Shown here piece by piece: positions 1 through 13,100 of a DNA stretch of 64,000 nucleotides. The notes under the pieces are model-generated. The model worked only from the letters and a program-made list of their open reading frames with translations. It searched no databases and was not told the origin of the DNA. A program made the translations under genes and the position numbers. How positions within the stretch are numbered: the stretch's first letter is position 1; each line of letters begins with the position of its first letter. Location: assembly GCA_024704765.1 (NCBI GenBank), contig JAKMXF010000354.1:496690-560689 (forward strand). Direction: 5' to 3'. This stretch comes from Oopsacas minuta (taxonomy: Eukaryota; Porifera; Hexactinellida; Lyssacinosida; Leucopsacidae).

Positions 1-431
1 GAATCAGAAAATATACTTTTCAGCCAATCTATGATAGGGATTGTATTGGCTCTCTCTATCATGAGGTTTACTTTCATAGCATTAGGGTCTTTACTAGAAT
101 TCATAACTCTAGCTTCTATTGAGTGCTTCTGACTCTTTAGGCTGTAAACCTGTATATCTTGCTCTAGTAGTTCGTTGTTAAATTCATCAGGAACCACTTT
201 TATAGGAGTTGCGATACTGTTTTCATTGTCAATAATTAGTACTATGGAAGAGTCAGTTACTAATTGTATTTTGTAAGTCTGACTGAACAGTTGCAGACAA
301 ATTAGTATGAACAGACAAACTATTATAAGAAAGAAAAGGCAATTCTCGAAGTTGACAGAACAAGAGGACAAGTCTTTCTCATTAGCTTCATCTATCTTCT
401 TAACTTCACACTTTTCTAAATCCAATGCCAT
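1..431 (-). CDS. Type II membrane protein, 5' part only (runs off left edge)
   Basis: An open frame begins at an ATG at 429-431 on the minus strand and stays open for 143 codons to the window edge. The N-terminus is a charged cytoplasmic stretch of about 28 residues. A strongly hydrophobic segment follows at about residues 29-48 (rich in Leu, Ile, Phe and Cys), then a non-hydrophobic presumably lumenal or extracellular part. This is signal-anchor topology, as in Golgi glycosyltransferases or type II receptors. I do not recognise the family from the visible part. The C-terminal domain lies outside the window. Confidence 0.6.
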   Translation of the reverse strand, partial: MALDLEKCEVKKIDEANEKDLSSCSVNFENCLFFLIIVCLFILICLQLFSQTYKIQLVTDSSIVLIIDNENSIATPIKVVPDEFNNELLEQDIQVYSLKSQKHSIEARVMNSSKDPNAMKVNLMIERANTIPIIDWLKSIFSD

Positions 432-990
432 TTTTGCAGTTTGTTTACCGAACTGTGACTATATTTCGAATTTATATGAATGAAAATTATAACCATTTAA
501 GTGCGTAAAGCCTAATACAGCTGGTTGTACGCATCTGAAGAAATGAGAAGCATTGAAAGGCAATCAAGTGTAGCCAAGTAAACGAGACAAGTTTTCTATA
601 GAATAATAAGCAATTCATAAATATTATTAGGATAAGGAAATACATTTATGTCTAATATATTACATGATTAACCGAATACTGCATGGAAAATGTGTGATTT
701 TATGACATCAAAAAGGTGCTAAATATCGTTTGTTCCTGGAATTGGTTAAAACGAAGTGGTACGATTTTAGTGTTCCTTTTCTTTACGAACTTAAAACCTC
801 GGCCGTAATCGGTTAATCAATCAAAACCTTAATCAAAGAGCCAATAAAGTAACTTCTATTATATACGAAATAAATTTATTAAACAAAATTACGTAATGCA
901 GCTTGCTACTAAATTCTGGACCGGGACTGGACTAGCTTGGATTGGACAAGGCAGAGCTGCTTATTAGAGCGAGTGGGGTCCCCTATATGT
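432..990. other. Intergenic, presumed promoter side of the left-edge gene
   Basis: AT-rich sequence with no convincing ORF. It separates the ATG of the left-edge gene from the repeat array. I see no recognisable elements. Confidence 0.4.
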
Positions 991-1570
991 CTGTTGAGAG
1001 CAAGTCTCTAAGTATATTTCGATATTTCAACTATTTGTTTACTTTATATTCATAAAAACAACAATAAATTTACATATGAGAAATATGAAAATGCGAAATT
1101 TGGAATCAGCGTACTTGATTACCCCTATTGACTGTTGAGAGCAAGTCTCTAAGTATATTTCGATATTTCAACTATTTGTTTACTTTATATTCATAAAAAC
1201 AACAATAAATTTGCATATGCGAAACTTGAAAATGCGAAATTCAGAATCTGCTTACTTGATTACCCCTATTGACTGTTGAGAGCAAGTCTCTAAGTATATT
1301 TCGATATTTCAACTATTTGTTTACTTTATATTCATAAAAACAACAATAAATTTGCATATGCGAAACTTGAAAATGCGAAATTCAGAATCAGCTTACTTGA
1401 TTACCCCTATTGACTGTTGAGAGCAAGTCTCTATGTATAATTCGATATTTCAACTATTTGTTTACTTTATATTCATAAAACAACAATAAATTTACATATG
1501 AGAAATATGAAAATGCGAAATTTGGAATCAGCGTACTTGATTACCCCTATATGACTGTTGAGAGCAAGTT
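991..1570 (+). repeat. Left arm of foldback-like array: four 141-bp direct repeats
   Basis: The motif CTGTTGAGAGCAAG recurs at 991, 1132, 1273, 1414 and 1555, an exact 141-bp spacing each time. Each unit holds the same body (TTTGTTTACTTTATATTCAT, a short A-rich stretch, then a TTGATTACCCCTAT end). Units differ by only a few substitutions, so amplification is recent. The fifth unit is interrupted about 16 bp in by the 9-bp minisatellite. Confidence 0.9.
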
Positions 1571-1897
1571 TCTCAACCGGTTAAACCTGCTAAACCGGCT
1601 AAACCAGCTAAACCGGTTAAACCTGCTAAACCGGCTAAACCGGCTAAACCTGCTAAACCTGCTAAACCGGTTAAACCTGCTAAACCTGCTAAACCGGTTA
1701 AACCTGCTAAACCGGTTAAACCAGCTAAACCGGTTAAACCTGCTAAACCTGCTAAACCAGCTAAACCGGCTAAACCGGCTAAACCGGTTAAACCTGCTAA
1801 ACCGGCTAAACCTGCTAAACCAGCTAAACCGGTTAAACCTGCTAAACCAGCTAAACCTGCTAAACCGGCTAAACCTGCTTAACCGTCTAAACCGGCT
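1571..1897. repeat. Minisatellite of 9-bp units (AAACCGGCT type), centre of the foldback
   Basis: About 36 tandem copies of a 9-bp unit of the form AAACC-N-GCT or AAACCGGTT, with two or three variants interspersed. Because 9 is a multiple of 3 and the unit has no stop on either strand, 123-codon ORFs appear on both strands. They encode only Leu-Asn-Arg or Arg-Phe-Ser runs and are not genes. Confidence 0.9.
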
Positions 1898-2165
1898 CAA
1901 CTTGCTCTCAACAGTCATATAGGGGTAATCAAGTACGCTGATTCCAAATTTCGCATTTTCAAGTTTCGCATATGCAAATTTATTGTTGTTTTTATGAATA
2001 TAAAGTAAACAAATAGTTGAAATCTCGAAATATACTTAGAGACTTGCTCTCAACAGTCAATAGGGATAATCAAGTACGCTGATTCTGAATTCCGCATTTT
2101 CAAATTTCTCATATGAAATTTATTGTTGTTTTTATGAATATAAAGTAAACAAATTTCAAAATTGA
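1898..2165 (-). repeat. Right arm of foldback-like array: inverted 141-bp units
   Basis: CTTGCTCTCAACAGTCA, the reverse complement of the left-arm unit start, occurs at about 1899 and again at about 2044. The rest of the unit follows in inverted order. The arms could pair into a long stem with the minisatellite as loop. Confidence 0.85.
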
Positions 2166-2400
2166 GGTAGAATCATACTTTCAACGGCTATCCTGGGGTA
2201 ATCGAGTATGCTGAGTCCGAATATTGTATTGTAAACAACATACTGTGAATATTTGTTTACTTTTATGTACATAAAGTAAACAAATTTCAAAATTAATCAT
2301 ATTTCACACCCTTTGCATAATATTCAAAATTATGCTTGAGATTTCCTTTAACTGCTAGTAAGGGGTAATCGTTATGTAGATTCCACTTTTCTCTTCAATA
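2166..2400 (-). repeat. Diverged copies of the same repeat family
   Basis: Older relatives of the 141-bp unit: the TGGGGTAATCGAGTATGCTG and AAAGTAAACAAATTTCAAAA segments recur with many substitutions. A near match lies at 62750-63020. A single orphan copy of the TTTGTTTACTTTATATTCAT core is at about 3017-3047. Confidence 0.6.
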
Positions 2401-3336
2401 TATTTATTCCCAAAAGAGACTCGTATTGTTAATTAAAATTATTTCGAAGGCACTTACCATCGACATTGATTACTAATATCAAGCTAAGTAAAATCGTTAT
2501 AACACCCTATTTTAATTTGTTGGGAACTCTCTTTATCTATGTAAGATGTATTCCCTAAATGATAATTATTAATTAACTAATTTCTGAGAATTTTATTTAT
2601 GTAACTATTTCAAAATTTCAAATTATATTACAATTTGTATTTACCATATTTAATTAATTAAATAGATTCCATACATCGCTATTTGGTAATAGTTGAAAAA
2701 AGGTAGAATGAGACTACGTATGACAAGTATGATAATCTGACTTCCTATACGTAAATGTGTGATAGTCTTAAAGTTGGTCATATCACGATATTAAGAATTA
2801 CAATTGAAAATTTAGAATACAAAAAATATATAAAATAAAAAGACTAGCGACCCCATGGTTTTTCAGAGAATTGAATTATAGAATACAAAGGAAGGTATTC
2901 TGTTAATAAATAATTTCCAGAATTGAGTTCAAAGTTAAGAGCTCGTAATTCACAAAAAGTAAGAAATTAACGATTTTTAGAGGTTGATGCGGGTGATAAT
3001 TTTCAGTAATTATCTATTTGTTTACTTTATATTCATAAAAACAACAAAATAATTAACAATTTAAAACTTGTTATAATATTCACAGACATGTGAGTAGTAA
3101 AACTGTAGATAACCATTGGAAATATTCAATACCGTCCCTAATATAACGGAATGTTCACAAATACATTGTATATTCGATCGAATATCACCCACAATATTCT
3201 AACACTTAAGATTATGATCTGTCATAGGCTATATTCTGTGTGCTTTAATTTGTTACTTCAGAGTTTAATTAAAGTTAAATAAGTTATCACAAAACACATA
3301 CATTGGTGTCAAGTGATATAAATAGGTATACACATT
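2401..3336. other. Intergenic between repeat array and IFT27
   Basis: AT-rich and without a convincing ORF. It contains one solitary fragment of the 141-bp repeat core near 3017. Otherwise nothing recognised; the last part is the 3' flank of IFT27. Confidence 0.4.
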
Positions 3337-3891
3337 CTAATTAATTAGTCCTCTGACTCTATCCTCGTAGAGTTTATAGTATTCTGTAGCTAAGTAGAGG
3401 AATGGTGCGTCTACATCAATAGAATCCTTTGCAGAAGTTTCAAAGTAAGCTAATCCTTTCCCATCAGCAAATCTCCTGCCTTCCTCCGAATTAACAACCC
3501 AGCGATTCGTAAGGTCAGATTTATTAGCAATTAGTGCTCCTGGAAAAGCAATCTCAGGCTTCTGAGATCGCACCTTCTCCAACCACATGGGACAACTTGC
3601 TAGAGATTGGGGATCTGTGACGTCGTATACAAGCGCAACCATAGAAGGATTCTCCCAATAGTGTACAACAAGATCAGAGTATAGCTCATTACCACTTGAG
3701 TCTAGTATATACATTTCTACAGAGTGGGGTGTGTCTGGTATCTGAACTGTTTTAACACAAGTGCTTACTCCTGTAGTCAGACTGTACGATTTAGGGAAGT
3801 GAGTACCTTCAGAATGGAAGGTTTGTGCAAGCGCGGTCTTACCAACCTTTGAGTTACCAATCAGAATACATTTAGCCCTCAACAATACCAT
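3337..3891 (-). CDS. IFT27: Intraflagellar transport protein 27 (RABL4)
   Basis: A 184-residue small GTPase in one exon. IFT27 is a Rab-like subunit of the IFT-B complex and works with IFT25 in ciliary import and export of signalling cargo. The N-terminal P-loop G-N-S-K-V-G-K-T-A is at residues 12-20. The switch II region reads D-S-S-G-N-E, so the catalytic Gln of Ras proteins is absent, as in other IFT27 proteins. The N-K-S-D guanine-binding motif lies at about 124-127 and an E-T-S-A-K motif at about 150. The C-terminus has no prenylation cysteine, as expected for IFT27. Length matches the family (about 186). The start codon directly precedes the conserved M-V-x-L-x-A-K-C-I-L. Confidence 0.93.
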   Translation of the reverse strand: MVLLRAKCILIGNSKVGKTALAQTFHSEGTHFPKSYSLTTGVSTCVKTVQIPDTPHSVEMYILDSSGNELYSDLVVHYWENPSMVALVYDVTDPQSLASCPMWLEKVRSQKPEIAFPGALIANKSDLTNRWVVNSEEGRRFADGKGLAYFETSAKDSIDVDAPFLYLATEYYKLYEDRVRGLIN

Positions 3892-4131
3892 ATTATATTA
3901 TCTGACACATACACACACAAAAATCATTCAAGCATAGATACAAATACTACACAAGTAATTTCGTGAATACTCCCATCCTTCTATTATCAACTAAATATGT
4001 AATTTGAAAATTTTTATCAAAATAGCATATATCACATAATGTAATATAAAGTCATTGGCTGCCTATCAAAGTTACTATAATTACAGTATTCAATAAAATA
4101 CATCACAAATCCTATACGAATAAAAAGCCTG

Positions 4132-7100
4132 TTACAATTGAGGACCACTAGTGTCATTAGTTTCTGCCTTTTTGAGTCCAGTTTTGTTGAAAGAAGAAAT
4201 AGAGGTCAATAACTTTCCTCTCTCTTCGGGAGCTCCCGTGTGACTAGAGTCCTCACTAGAAGCAGCGCTAGACACGATTGAGGAAGCTGTTGATTGTGGA
4301 TCTGTTATGACGTATAAATTATAAATATTACAATAACCCACTTATGATATTATACCTTTATTCGTTTCTTTAGTTTCCACTTTAGCCGAAGAAGAATGTT
4401 TTTTCTCAATTATTGCTACAAAAATTCAGATAAATATTTCTTACAAAAACAGCCAATATTTTATCATATTTAGATTCACTTACTCCCTTGTAAAGAAGAA
4501 ACTGGGTAATCTGTTTCTGTTTCTATTTCAGTTAATTGTTTCTCCTTCAGAAGAGATACAGTAGAACTCGGATAAGACGAGACAGTATTTTTACTCTCTA
4601 CATTTATATAACTTTAGTATTAAAATAGAATAGTGTAGTAGCTTACTAATTGATCCTTCTTTCTCTTTTTCTTGCCTTCTTCAGACATGGATCGTTCTTG
4701 TGCTTTAGAAACTCTTCTAGCATGAGAAATCTATAATATATGTATAATGATATGATTATAATAATTAAAAGAAACAAAAGGAGTAATAACAAAGGTGATT
4801 CTTACAGTTTTCTGTTCATCAATTATACGTTTTTCTGCATTATCTGCAGATTGTTTGAGAGCGTCTTTTAACTTGGTTGATACCTAGAGCATAAACAATT
4901 CAAATATGATTATTAGCTCTAAAATATTGTACAACAGCAAACTATTGATACACATTTTAATAACACTCGTGTACACAACTATTCTAACACTAAATATCTA
5001 ACTAGCTTATTGCCTCTTATCTCCTTAATGAGGTGATGATGTCTCAGAATAGTTAAGACAGTCCTCAATGTAGGATCTAGTACAAGATTTGCTAAAATCT
5101 TCAAATCTTCCTCAATAAAGAAATATCCTCCCTTGGTTTCAGCCGTCTCTGCATCTTTACAATCATGATAGTATTTGATTTTGGACATGGGGATTTTGGA
5201 GGGATGTAGAGAGGCTATTTTGTACTTTTCATCTAGGACAGTTTGCAATTTCTCAACAAACATTGTGAATTTCTGGTACCCCATTCTACCACGTACATAA
5301 GCCGGAGTCTTATTAAACTCATCTTCAGTTAGTAAACCTATGCGAGAAACTTGTTTTGTAGATCTCGTTTTCTTAATCTGGGGTAAGGAGTTGTTCTGTG
5401 TAGTAGGAGGATTGGGTTGCTGTTTTATCTTAGGTTTTTCAATAGGAATAGCAGGAAGATGATCCAATGCATGCTTATACAGCCTATTCTCCTCCTGAAC
5501 TGATTCCAACAACTCTCCTAATTCACTTGTCTGTGAGTGTAGCTCATCTATTCTCCTGTTAAACTCTACAGTCATATCCTCTTGTGATTCTAGAACCTGT
5601 TCTAACTCCTGGAGATCAGTGTTAAACTCAGGGGTTGATTTACAGCTGAGGACGGAGATGGATTCCACTAAAATTTCCATTTTTGCGGTTAGATTATGGA
5701 CGAGATCCTCCATAGAGATAGTCTGGAGATCAGTCTCATATTTGGGGGAGGCCATACCCCGCTGATTAGATCTCCTGCTATTGGCTAAGCCATAAAATTA
5801 CAATAATATTAGTCAAGATTCAGATATTTATAGAGTATTTTCAAAATGTTTTAATAGTCATACTACTCGTCGTTCATCTGAGCATGGAAAAAGATATCAC
5901 AAATGCTAACAATTTACTGCCTAAGATTCAAATTACCAGCCCCACACACTACGGTCTGGATATCACCATATTAACTCAAAGATTTGTTTGTTTATTAGTC
6001 AGAGTTGGTTGGGAAAGTGCTAAGAACTATACACGTGAAATTAGACATGTGGATATTATAAATTACTTACTTTCAAAGTCGGTTTTTCCATCAGACTGAT
6101 CGGAATTGAACAATCTTCGAAGAAACTACAAAAACAAGTTGCTTATTTTTAATACAGTACGAGTTCACAATTATACACTCATAACGTGATTATACACGAG
6201 TTGTAGGACTGGCAAGAATTAAAGCTATGGAGAATCAATATCACTCATTAATTGAGGAGAATTTCCGGCTCTAATACGAGATGGGATCTTTGGTAGAAAA
6301 TTCCCTTTGCTAGTATTCTCAGATTTAATCTTATCTCTCTCTGATTTCTGATTAGTATTACTCCACTTGAAAATAAGATCTATACTTGAGTTGTGTGAAG
6401 ATAGACTGCAAGAAGATAATCTGCTGGGAATTGGTGTAACTCTCTTCTTTATAGAATTAGAATTGCTCTTAGACCCTGTCTGGAGTTTTTCTAATCTCTT
6501 GAGAGGATCTTGAAATATATTTCTCTCATCTTTCTTCTTCTTTCCTTGTTTGAATTTCTTTGCTCGTTTATTGAACAAGGCTATACTCTGTTCGTTATTC
6601 AGGAACCACGGATCATTCAGTTCTTTAATTTTATCAGAGGAATCATGTTGCTGGATAGACGAACATGATGATTCGTTTGTTAAATTATCTGTCCTGTTAG
6701 AAGCAACTGTTGTATTGGAAGAGTTACGGCTAGGCCAAGCCATTCGTAGATTCCTGTCTGTATCAGAGAGATCTCTGTGAATAGGTGTTTGTATATTAGG
6801 TAACGTTAACCCATTAGCTGAACAGTTGGACTGATTCGGATTTACTCTAGTATAACTCTCCATTATCTCATCATAAAATCCTATTGGTGTTTTAGGTAGT
6901 TCAATACAAGCTCCTGATATTGGTTTATCCCCCCAGGTAGCTACACACAACTGCTCTATGTCATCACCATCACTGTCATTCATATCCTCTAGAGATCTGA
7001 GAGCTTCACTTAGTCGACTACGTACCCACCAACCCTTGAAATAAGCCTGAATAACTAATACAGCTGTTTTAACTTCCTTCAAGCGAATATTATACCTCTT

Positions 7101-10100
7101 CCTCACGTAATTACCCCTCAAATATTTCTGAATAACTACTGCTGATTTACTAATGTTCCTGTAGGATAATCTTGCTAAGTATCCACGAGTATAAGATTGT
7201 ATAACTAGGATAGAATAGGTTATATCGTGTGTAGATTCATTTTTCAATAACACTTCTGCTTCACCAGTACCGTAGTATTCATGTTCTCTCAAATGATGTA
7301 CAGCTAATTTGTAAGTCTCTCTAGAATGCTGAATACGAGTATTCAATAGATTTCTAATTGAATCTGAATTCTTAAATAAATAATTTTCTAATTCTGTTAT
7401 TGTGATTAGTTGTTTGGTTTGCAATGTGTTTCTTTCTTCAATTTGTCTATCTATCATTTCTATAAAGTCATTTCGAGGTATGTTATACATATTTCCCTTC
7501 ATGTCTGAAGCAAGTGTAATCTCCCAGCTGTCTAATTTCTCAAGACATGGTATCTGCCTCTGTATTGATTCTCTGTACTCAATCTCCTGAGTGACAGGGT
7601 TACCATCTAATTCAAGAATATTGAGTCTGTAGTTTTCTCTCAAACAATCCAATAGAGAATTAAGGTTGTCAAGATAATTGAATTTAATCTCCAACCTCTC
7701 CAGCATAACCAATGCTGATAAGTTCACCAAAATATATATAGAGTTTCCATTAAGAGTAAGAATCTGTAAAGACGGTAGATAAGCCTGTTGTAAAGGCTCT
7801 AAATCAGTTATATTATTATCATCTAGTCTCAATACACTGAGTAACGGGTGATATAACATTGAAACAGTTTTGAGATTGTTACCACTCAGGTCTACGGTTT
7901 GTAGGAGAGGACTAAAAGATGTCTGCGGAATTTCTGACAGGTGATTATGTGTACATGATAGTTCTACTAGAGATCTAAGATTCTGTAGACCATCACCTCT
8001 AACAAGTAGATTCTTATCTACAAATAGTTTCTGTAAATTTACAAACCGAATAATCTCACCAAAATGAACGAGTCTGTTGCAATTCATTACACACTCAATT
8101 ACACGTGAATTCTTCACAATACTTTTCAGTACAGAAACTCTATTATGACTCAAATCAATATAATAGATGTTGTGTAGTCCCTTTAGATTGAATGTAGTTA
8201 AACCACAGTGCTGTAAAGATATGTGAGTAAGGTTGGGGACATGTTGTATACCTTCTAATGATACAGCAGGACAATGACAGAGAGATAAGGTGAGTAGGTT
8301 AGGAACTTTAACGAGACAGCTTAAATCAACAGGATATTTCACTTCATTAACAACTACTCTAGTTATCTGGTGTAGTGGAGTATTGACAGAGCTGTAGTCA
8401 GTTAAATGTGAGTGGGAGAGAGGCTTGTAATGGGTAGGGATTGGATCAGCTGGTATGTTCTTAGAACGGATTGGAGATAGAGAGGAGTCTTTCCATAAGC
8501 TATGTACTTTTAGCCAATTTAATCGTAGCTCTTCTAACAGTAATAATATTCTGTGAGGATTAATATCCTCTTCAGGGAGAGAGGGAATAGATATAGAAGC
8601 TGGAATTATGTCCATATCTAAAGGAATTGCGATTTCTTGAGAAGTATTATGCATATTTGTGTGTGATCTATTAATAATAGATTTGGGATGCATTTGACCT
8701 GGAGATAATAATTCTTGTTGTGTTGGACTAACTTTACCTAATGATTCACATAATTCAACTCTAGAACTATCAATGGAGTCTTCTCTAGTGGTATTAGATG
8801 CTACTGTATCTATATCTCGAGTATTCATTTCTTGTACAATACTACAATTTATATCTTGGGACTGAGTAACTGATGGAGAAGCAGATTGAACAGATTCCTC
8901 AAGAGTGTTATTATGAAATTCTTGTTTACGGGTTTTCAACAACAGCATTGAATACATTTTTCTTGCTACATTTCCTCTCCATAAAGTTTGTATTATAATA
9001 GTAGCATCGATAATTCTATGTCTCTGACTCAATAACTTGAAGTATGTAATTCTACACTGATACATTCTCCAAAGAGATTGTATCAAAACAGCTGATCTAT
9101 GTTTCTTCAATTCATTAGCTTGGATTAACTTTTTATGCACATTCTTAGCCATACATACCCTCCACCAGTTTTGTATTACAACACTAGCAGTGTTTCTACT
9201 GCGATCTCTTACAAGATTTCTGAATAACCGTAAAGCTATACTTCTCCTATAGAATGATTGTAGCTTGATTATACAGCGTATTTTAAGGTGATATTTGTTT
9301 CGTATTTGGGGATAGTATAGTTTATACATCTGGTAACCTCTCCATTGTGTTTGTATCTTCGTAGTAGCACTAGAATATAGGTTGTGCTGGAAAGCTGTTC
9401 TTGCATTTATAATACTTTCTCTCTCTTCAATAAATCGTTCTCTCAACTTATCAAGTTCTTCTGTTAAAGACATGGGATTATCATCATATGTAAAACTATT
9501 AGGAGATGTATCTTTATTAGAAATGTACTGGGGATTAGAGATATCTGTATTTATTGATTCGTTAGCTACTGAAAGTTGGCAGTTATCAAGGTCTAGATGT
9601 GGAGATGATATAACCTCAGATAGAGAAATAGCTGGCCTGTCGTGGGATACATTAGAATTTTGGAAAGGTTCTTCTGTAGGAGAACCTGTTGTAACATTAT
9701 TAACGAGTGATAGCACATGAGATTCGGGTCTCGTATCACAAGGAACCAGCTCAGCTGTATCTTTCAGGATTGCAGAAGTGGAATTTATCACATGCTGAAT
9801 TGGACTAGCATTTTCAACTGTTTCAGAATTATCAACTTTGTGTAATGCAAGAGAGAATGTCTCAATCTCCTCTTTGGCCTGATCTAATAATATTTGCGAG
9901 TTATCATTTTCAAGACATAAGTTTAGTTTCTTCTCAAGTTTCTGGTCGTAAACACTGGGTTTACAGATAATTTCAGCTTCTCTTACAAGTTGGTCTGTCT
10001 CGTTAGAGGTTGCAATGAAAGTATCTTTCAGTCGTTTGAGAGCCCAGAGAAATGGGTTTTGTGTTTTACTCATCTTTAAGAGTTTCCCAAACAATTGAAA

Positions 10101-13100
10101 TATTAATACAAAGAAAGAAGGAAGATGACTATATTTTGGGCAATTAACAATGAGAGAATTTATTGCATTAGAACCGCGAATAGAGCTGATCCCAAATATT
10201 TCAAATATCCCAACCTCTATCATTGAAACAAATTGTATAATTCTCTCGTTAGAGTCGAATTTTAAAATTAGTTTTCACAAGAATGTAACTTACCTATGTT
10301 TTAACAATTGAGCTAGCATTGGCATACCATTCTTACAAGCAGTCAGTGTTATCAGTTCTTCTAACAGAGTTCCTAGAGGCAACGCATCTAACATACAATA
10401 CGTACTATAGCTGAATAGAACAAGAATACCAAAAATGGAAGCGTGGTGGATAAATTCCAGGTAGATTAATCAGCAATCTCTGAGTATATCGATACGCCAC
10501 AGGACTACGTAGCAAATGCAAATTTGTAAAACTAAATTCAAAATCTCAAAAATCCTGTCCCTACAATAGATATTCTATTGATATTACTCTGGTTAATACG
10601 AACAAATTTTTACCTTCCGCGTCCGTCGGTGTTCGTATTAACGAGGTTAGAAAACGTTTTTATACTAAATGATATAACACTTCCTTACTAACTAATCTGT
10701 GGTGGGGTGGTTGGAGGCATTGATTCGATTGCACCAGCCCTGAGCGTTTCTCCAAATGTCATTTCGTATAATAAACGTCCTATATTGTATACAGCTTCTG
10801 ATTCTGAATTCTAAACGAGGGAAACTTGAAAACGAATTTAGAAGATATTGGCATAAATTTTCCACAATTTGGAGTCTGCAAAGATAAAAGAATCTCTTTG
10901 GGAACTAACATTACGAATTTCAAGAAGGTTCGCACTCATTTCATTAACCTTAACAATAGCAGCCTGTTTTGGAACTTTCAGTGAATAATTTCATTAATTG
11001 ATTATCTAACAAGCCAAGTCAGTCAGCTTAAATTTGTGAGGAAGCAATTGATAGAAATACAATACAATACGTCATAAAACGAAACTGAAACAATATACAT
11101 AATTCAATAACGTAACAAGAAATATTTACATAACACGTAGAGCTACATAATCATGAATAAATCAGTAGTTAATAGGAAGTAGAATTACCTGAATCTTTCT
11201 AATATTGAGAGTGTGATATCTTGAATGGTAAGATAGCCCAAGTAAGCTATTTTCAAGATCTGTCAATCTGAGAAGTGTCAAGAGGTAATAAAAAATATGT
11301 TAATTGTCACAGAAATTAAACATGCATGATCAGTGAAAAGGAAATTATGTCATATATATATCATTATCGTATTCTGTACTGCAATCAAGATGGACAATTC
11401 AAAATTCAAATCGTTTAGACTATTAATATAATTTATGATTATTATGACAAACGATTGACTTACTTGCAAACATCAGCCTGCAATAACACATTTCCAGCAT
11501 GAATATGACCTAATTTCAGATAGAAAGAACTTAGTAAGTATACGTATATGTAGGGAATATACGTATTTCACGAAAATATCTGCTGATAAGTAATTCAACA
11601 TACCTAAAATGAATCCTCTTTCTTTCAAGAAAATAATTGCCTACATAGTGTGACATAGCTAATCTCTGCAATTTTAGTGTAGTAAATGGACCCAATATAA
11701 CAGCAATATATAATTGCAATCAATCACACGTATGCTAATTCGTAAATGAATTTTCGCGCACATGAAACCTACCTCGATTATTTGTCTGCCAAATTTCTTG
11801 ATCTCATGAACAGGTAGAGCTCTTCCCTTACCTCCATACTTTTTCATGTAAGCAGCACGTGGTTTGGACTACATGAAAAACTAAGTAATTTGAAAGCAAA
11901 ATGAAATTAAACCCACACTGCAAAATCTACAAACGTATATGTACGTATATAGGAAGTGGGCTATTAAATCTTCTAATACATTCTTAAATTTTAACTAACT
12001 GCTCCAAACATCTGAAATATTATAGCTATTACTCGGATAAGTTTTATCGCTGGGGAAGCCGGAATTACTAGCGGTTAGATTAATTTGTGTATCATCGCAA
12101 AAATCATGAATTAGCCCACTAGGACCATAATTGATCAAAAAGTGATATTTGAGTAAATTCAATATGTAAATCTGTAGGTTTCGTGGTTGACTTTCATAAT
12201 TATAAGCCACTGAATAATGCTTTATAAAATGTAATAATTCTACTGAATACGACGGCTTATCCCAGGTACCGTTATTTAATACACGCAATTGTGATATCAT
12301 TTTTTGAATTAAAAAATTAGTCTTACAGCTATGATAAATACATTAGAGAGAATTATCCAAATATAATTACCAGTAAGTAATATATAACTCCATGAATCTT
12401 ATAGAAAGATTCCTTTCTGCAAATACAAGTAATGATTTAGAAGACAGTATTTCTATGACGAATGGTATTTAAAATACGTATATCCAACAACAAAACACAG
12501 AATGACTGATTCGCACCAGGGAGAGCGGGCAAAGAGGAAAAGATATAATTTGTATAATCCATTTTACTTTCAATATTTGCGGATTAGGAGTAGCTATAAT
12601 TAAACTGGATTATACTGAGCTTTGATGCAAGGGTTCTAATTAAGTATAAATAGGACAAAGAGTTGAGAATATGATTAACTATCCAATCTACCTTTATGTA
12701 TTGAAAGTGTATATATATAAGCAAAAAACATTTATTCCTTAGAAAATAACTACAATATACTCAAGAAATGTCTCAAGAACAAAAGAATTATCCAAGCGAC
12801 AGCACTAAGATACCAATGTTTGGCCCAACTGGTTCTGGAAGGGACAACACTTATATGGGGGGGACATTACCACCATTTCATAAAGCAGCAAATAACATAG
12901 ACGCGAAACACATATCACTCATGCCCAATCAAATCCCAAAAAACAACTATCAGGATAAGTCCATTAAATATTTTACAGATAACAAAACTTTAGATGGTCA
13001 CACAAAACCTAACGATAAATTGCGAGGATTAATTGAGAATAAAAGGCAAGATGGAGTAATAGATCTAACGGGTGGAAATGTAGCTACAGGACATCAAATA

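Noticed and set aside
1547..1922. Two overlapping 123-codon ORFs on opposite strands
   Set aside because: They are translations of the 9-bp minisatellite, which has no stop in several frames. Composition is three or four residues only.
4132..4883. A separate thymosin-beta/WH2 gene downstream of SKA1
   Set aside because: The exons continue the PXK protein (T-K-L-K-D-A-L segment, basic stretch, C-terminal WH2) in the right order and phase. They are the 3' end of PXK.
6225..10223. LRRIQ1 starting at the first ATG of the open frame
   Set aside because: The first 50 codons are hydrophobic, unlike the family N-terminus. The Met at 10073 starts polar, plausible sequence.
10073..10293. PXK exon 15 spliced in frame to the LRRIQ1 leader (fusion of PXK and LRRIQ1)
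   Set aside because: An AG at about 10135 would give an in-frame join, but exon 16 at 6071-6125 has a better acceptor, matches the PXK kinase end and restores phase into exons 17-21. The fusion is not needed.
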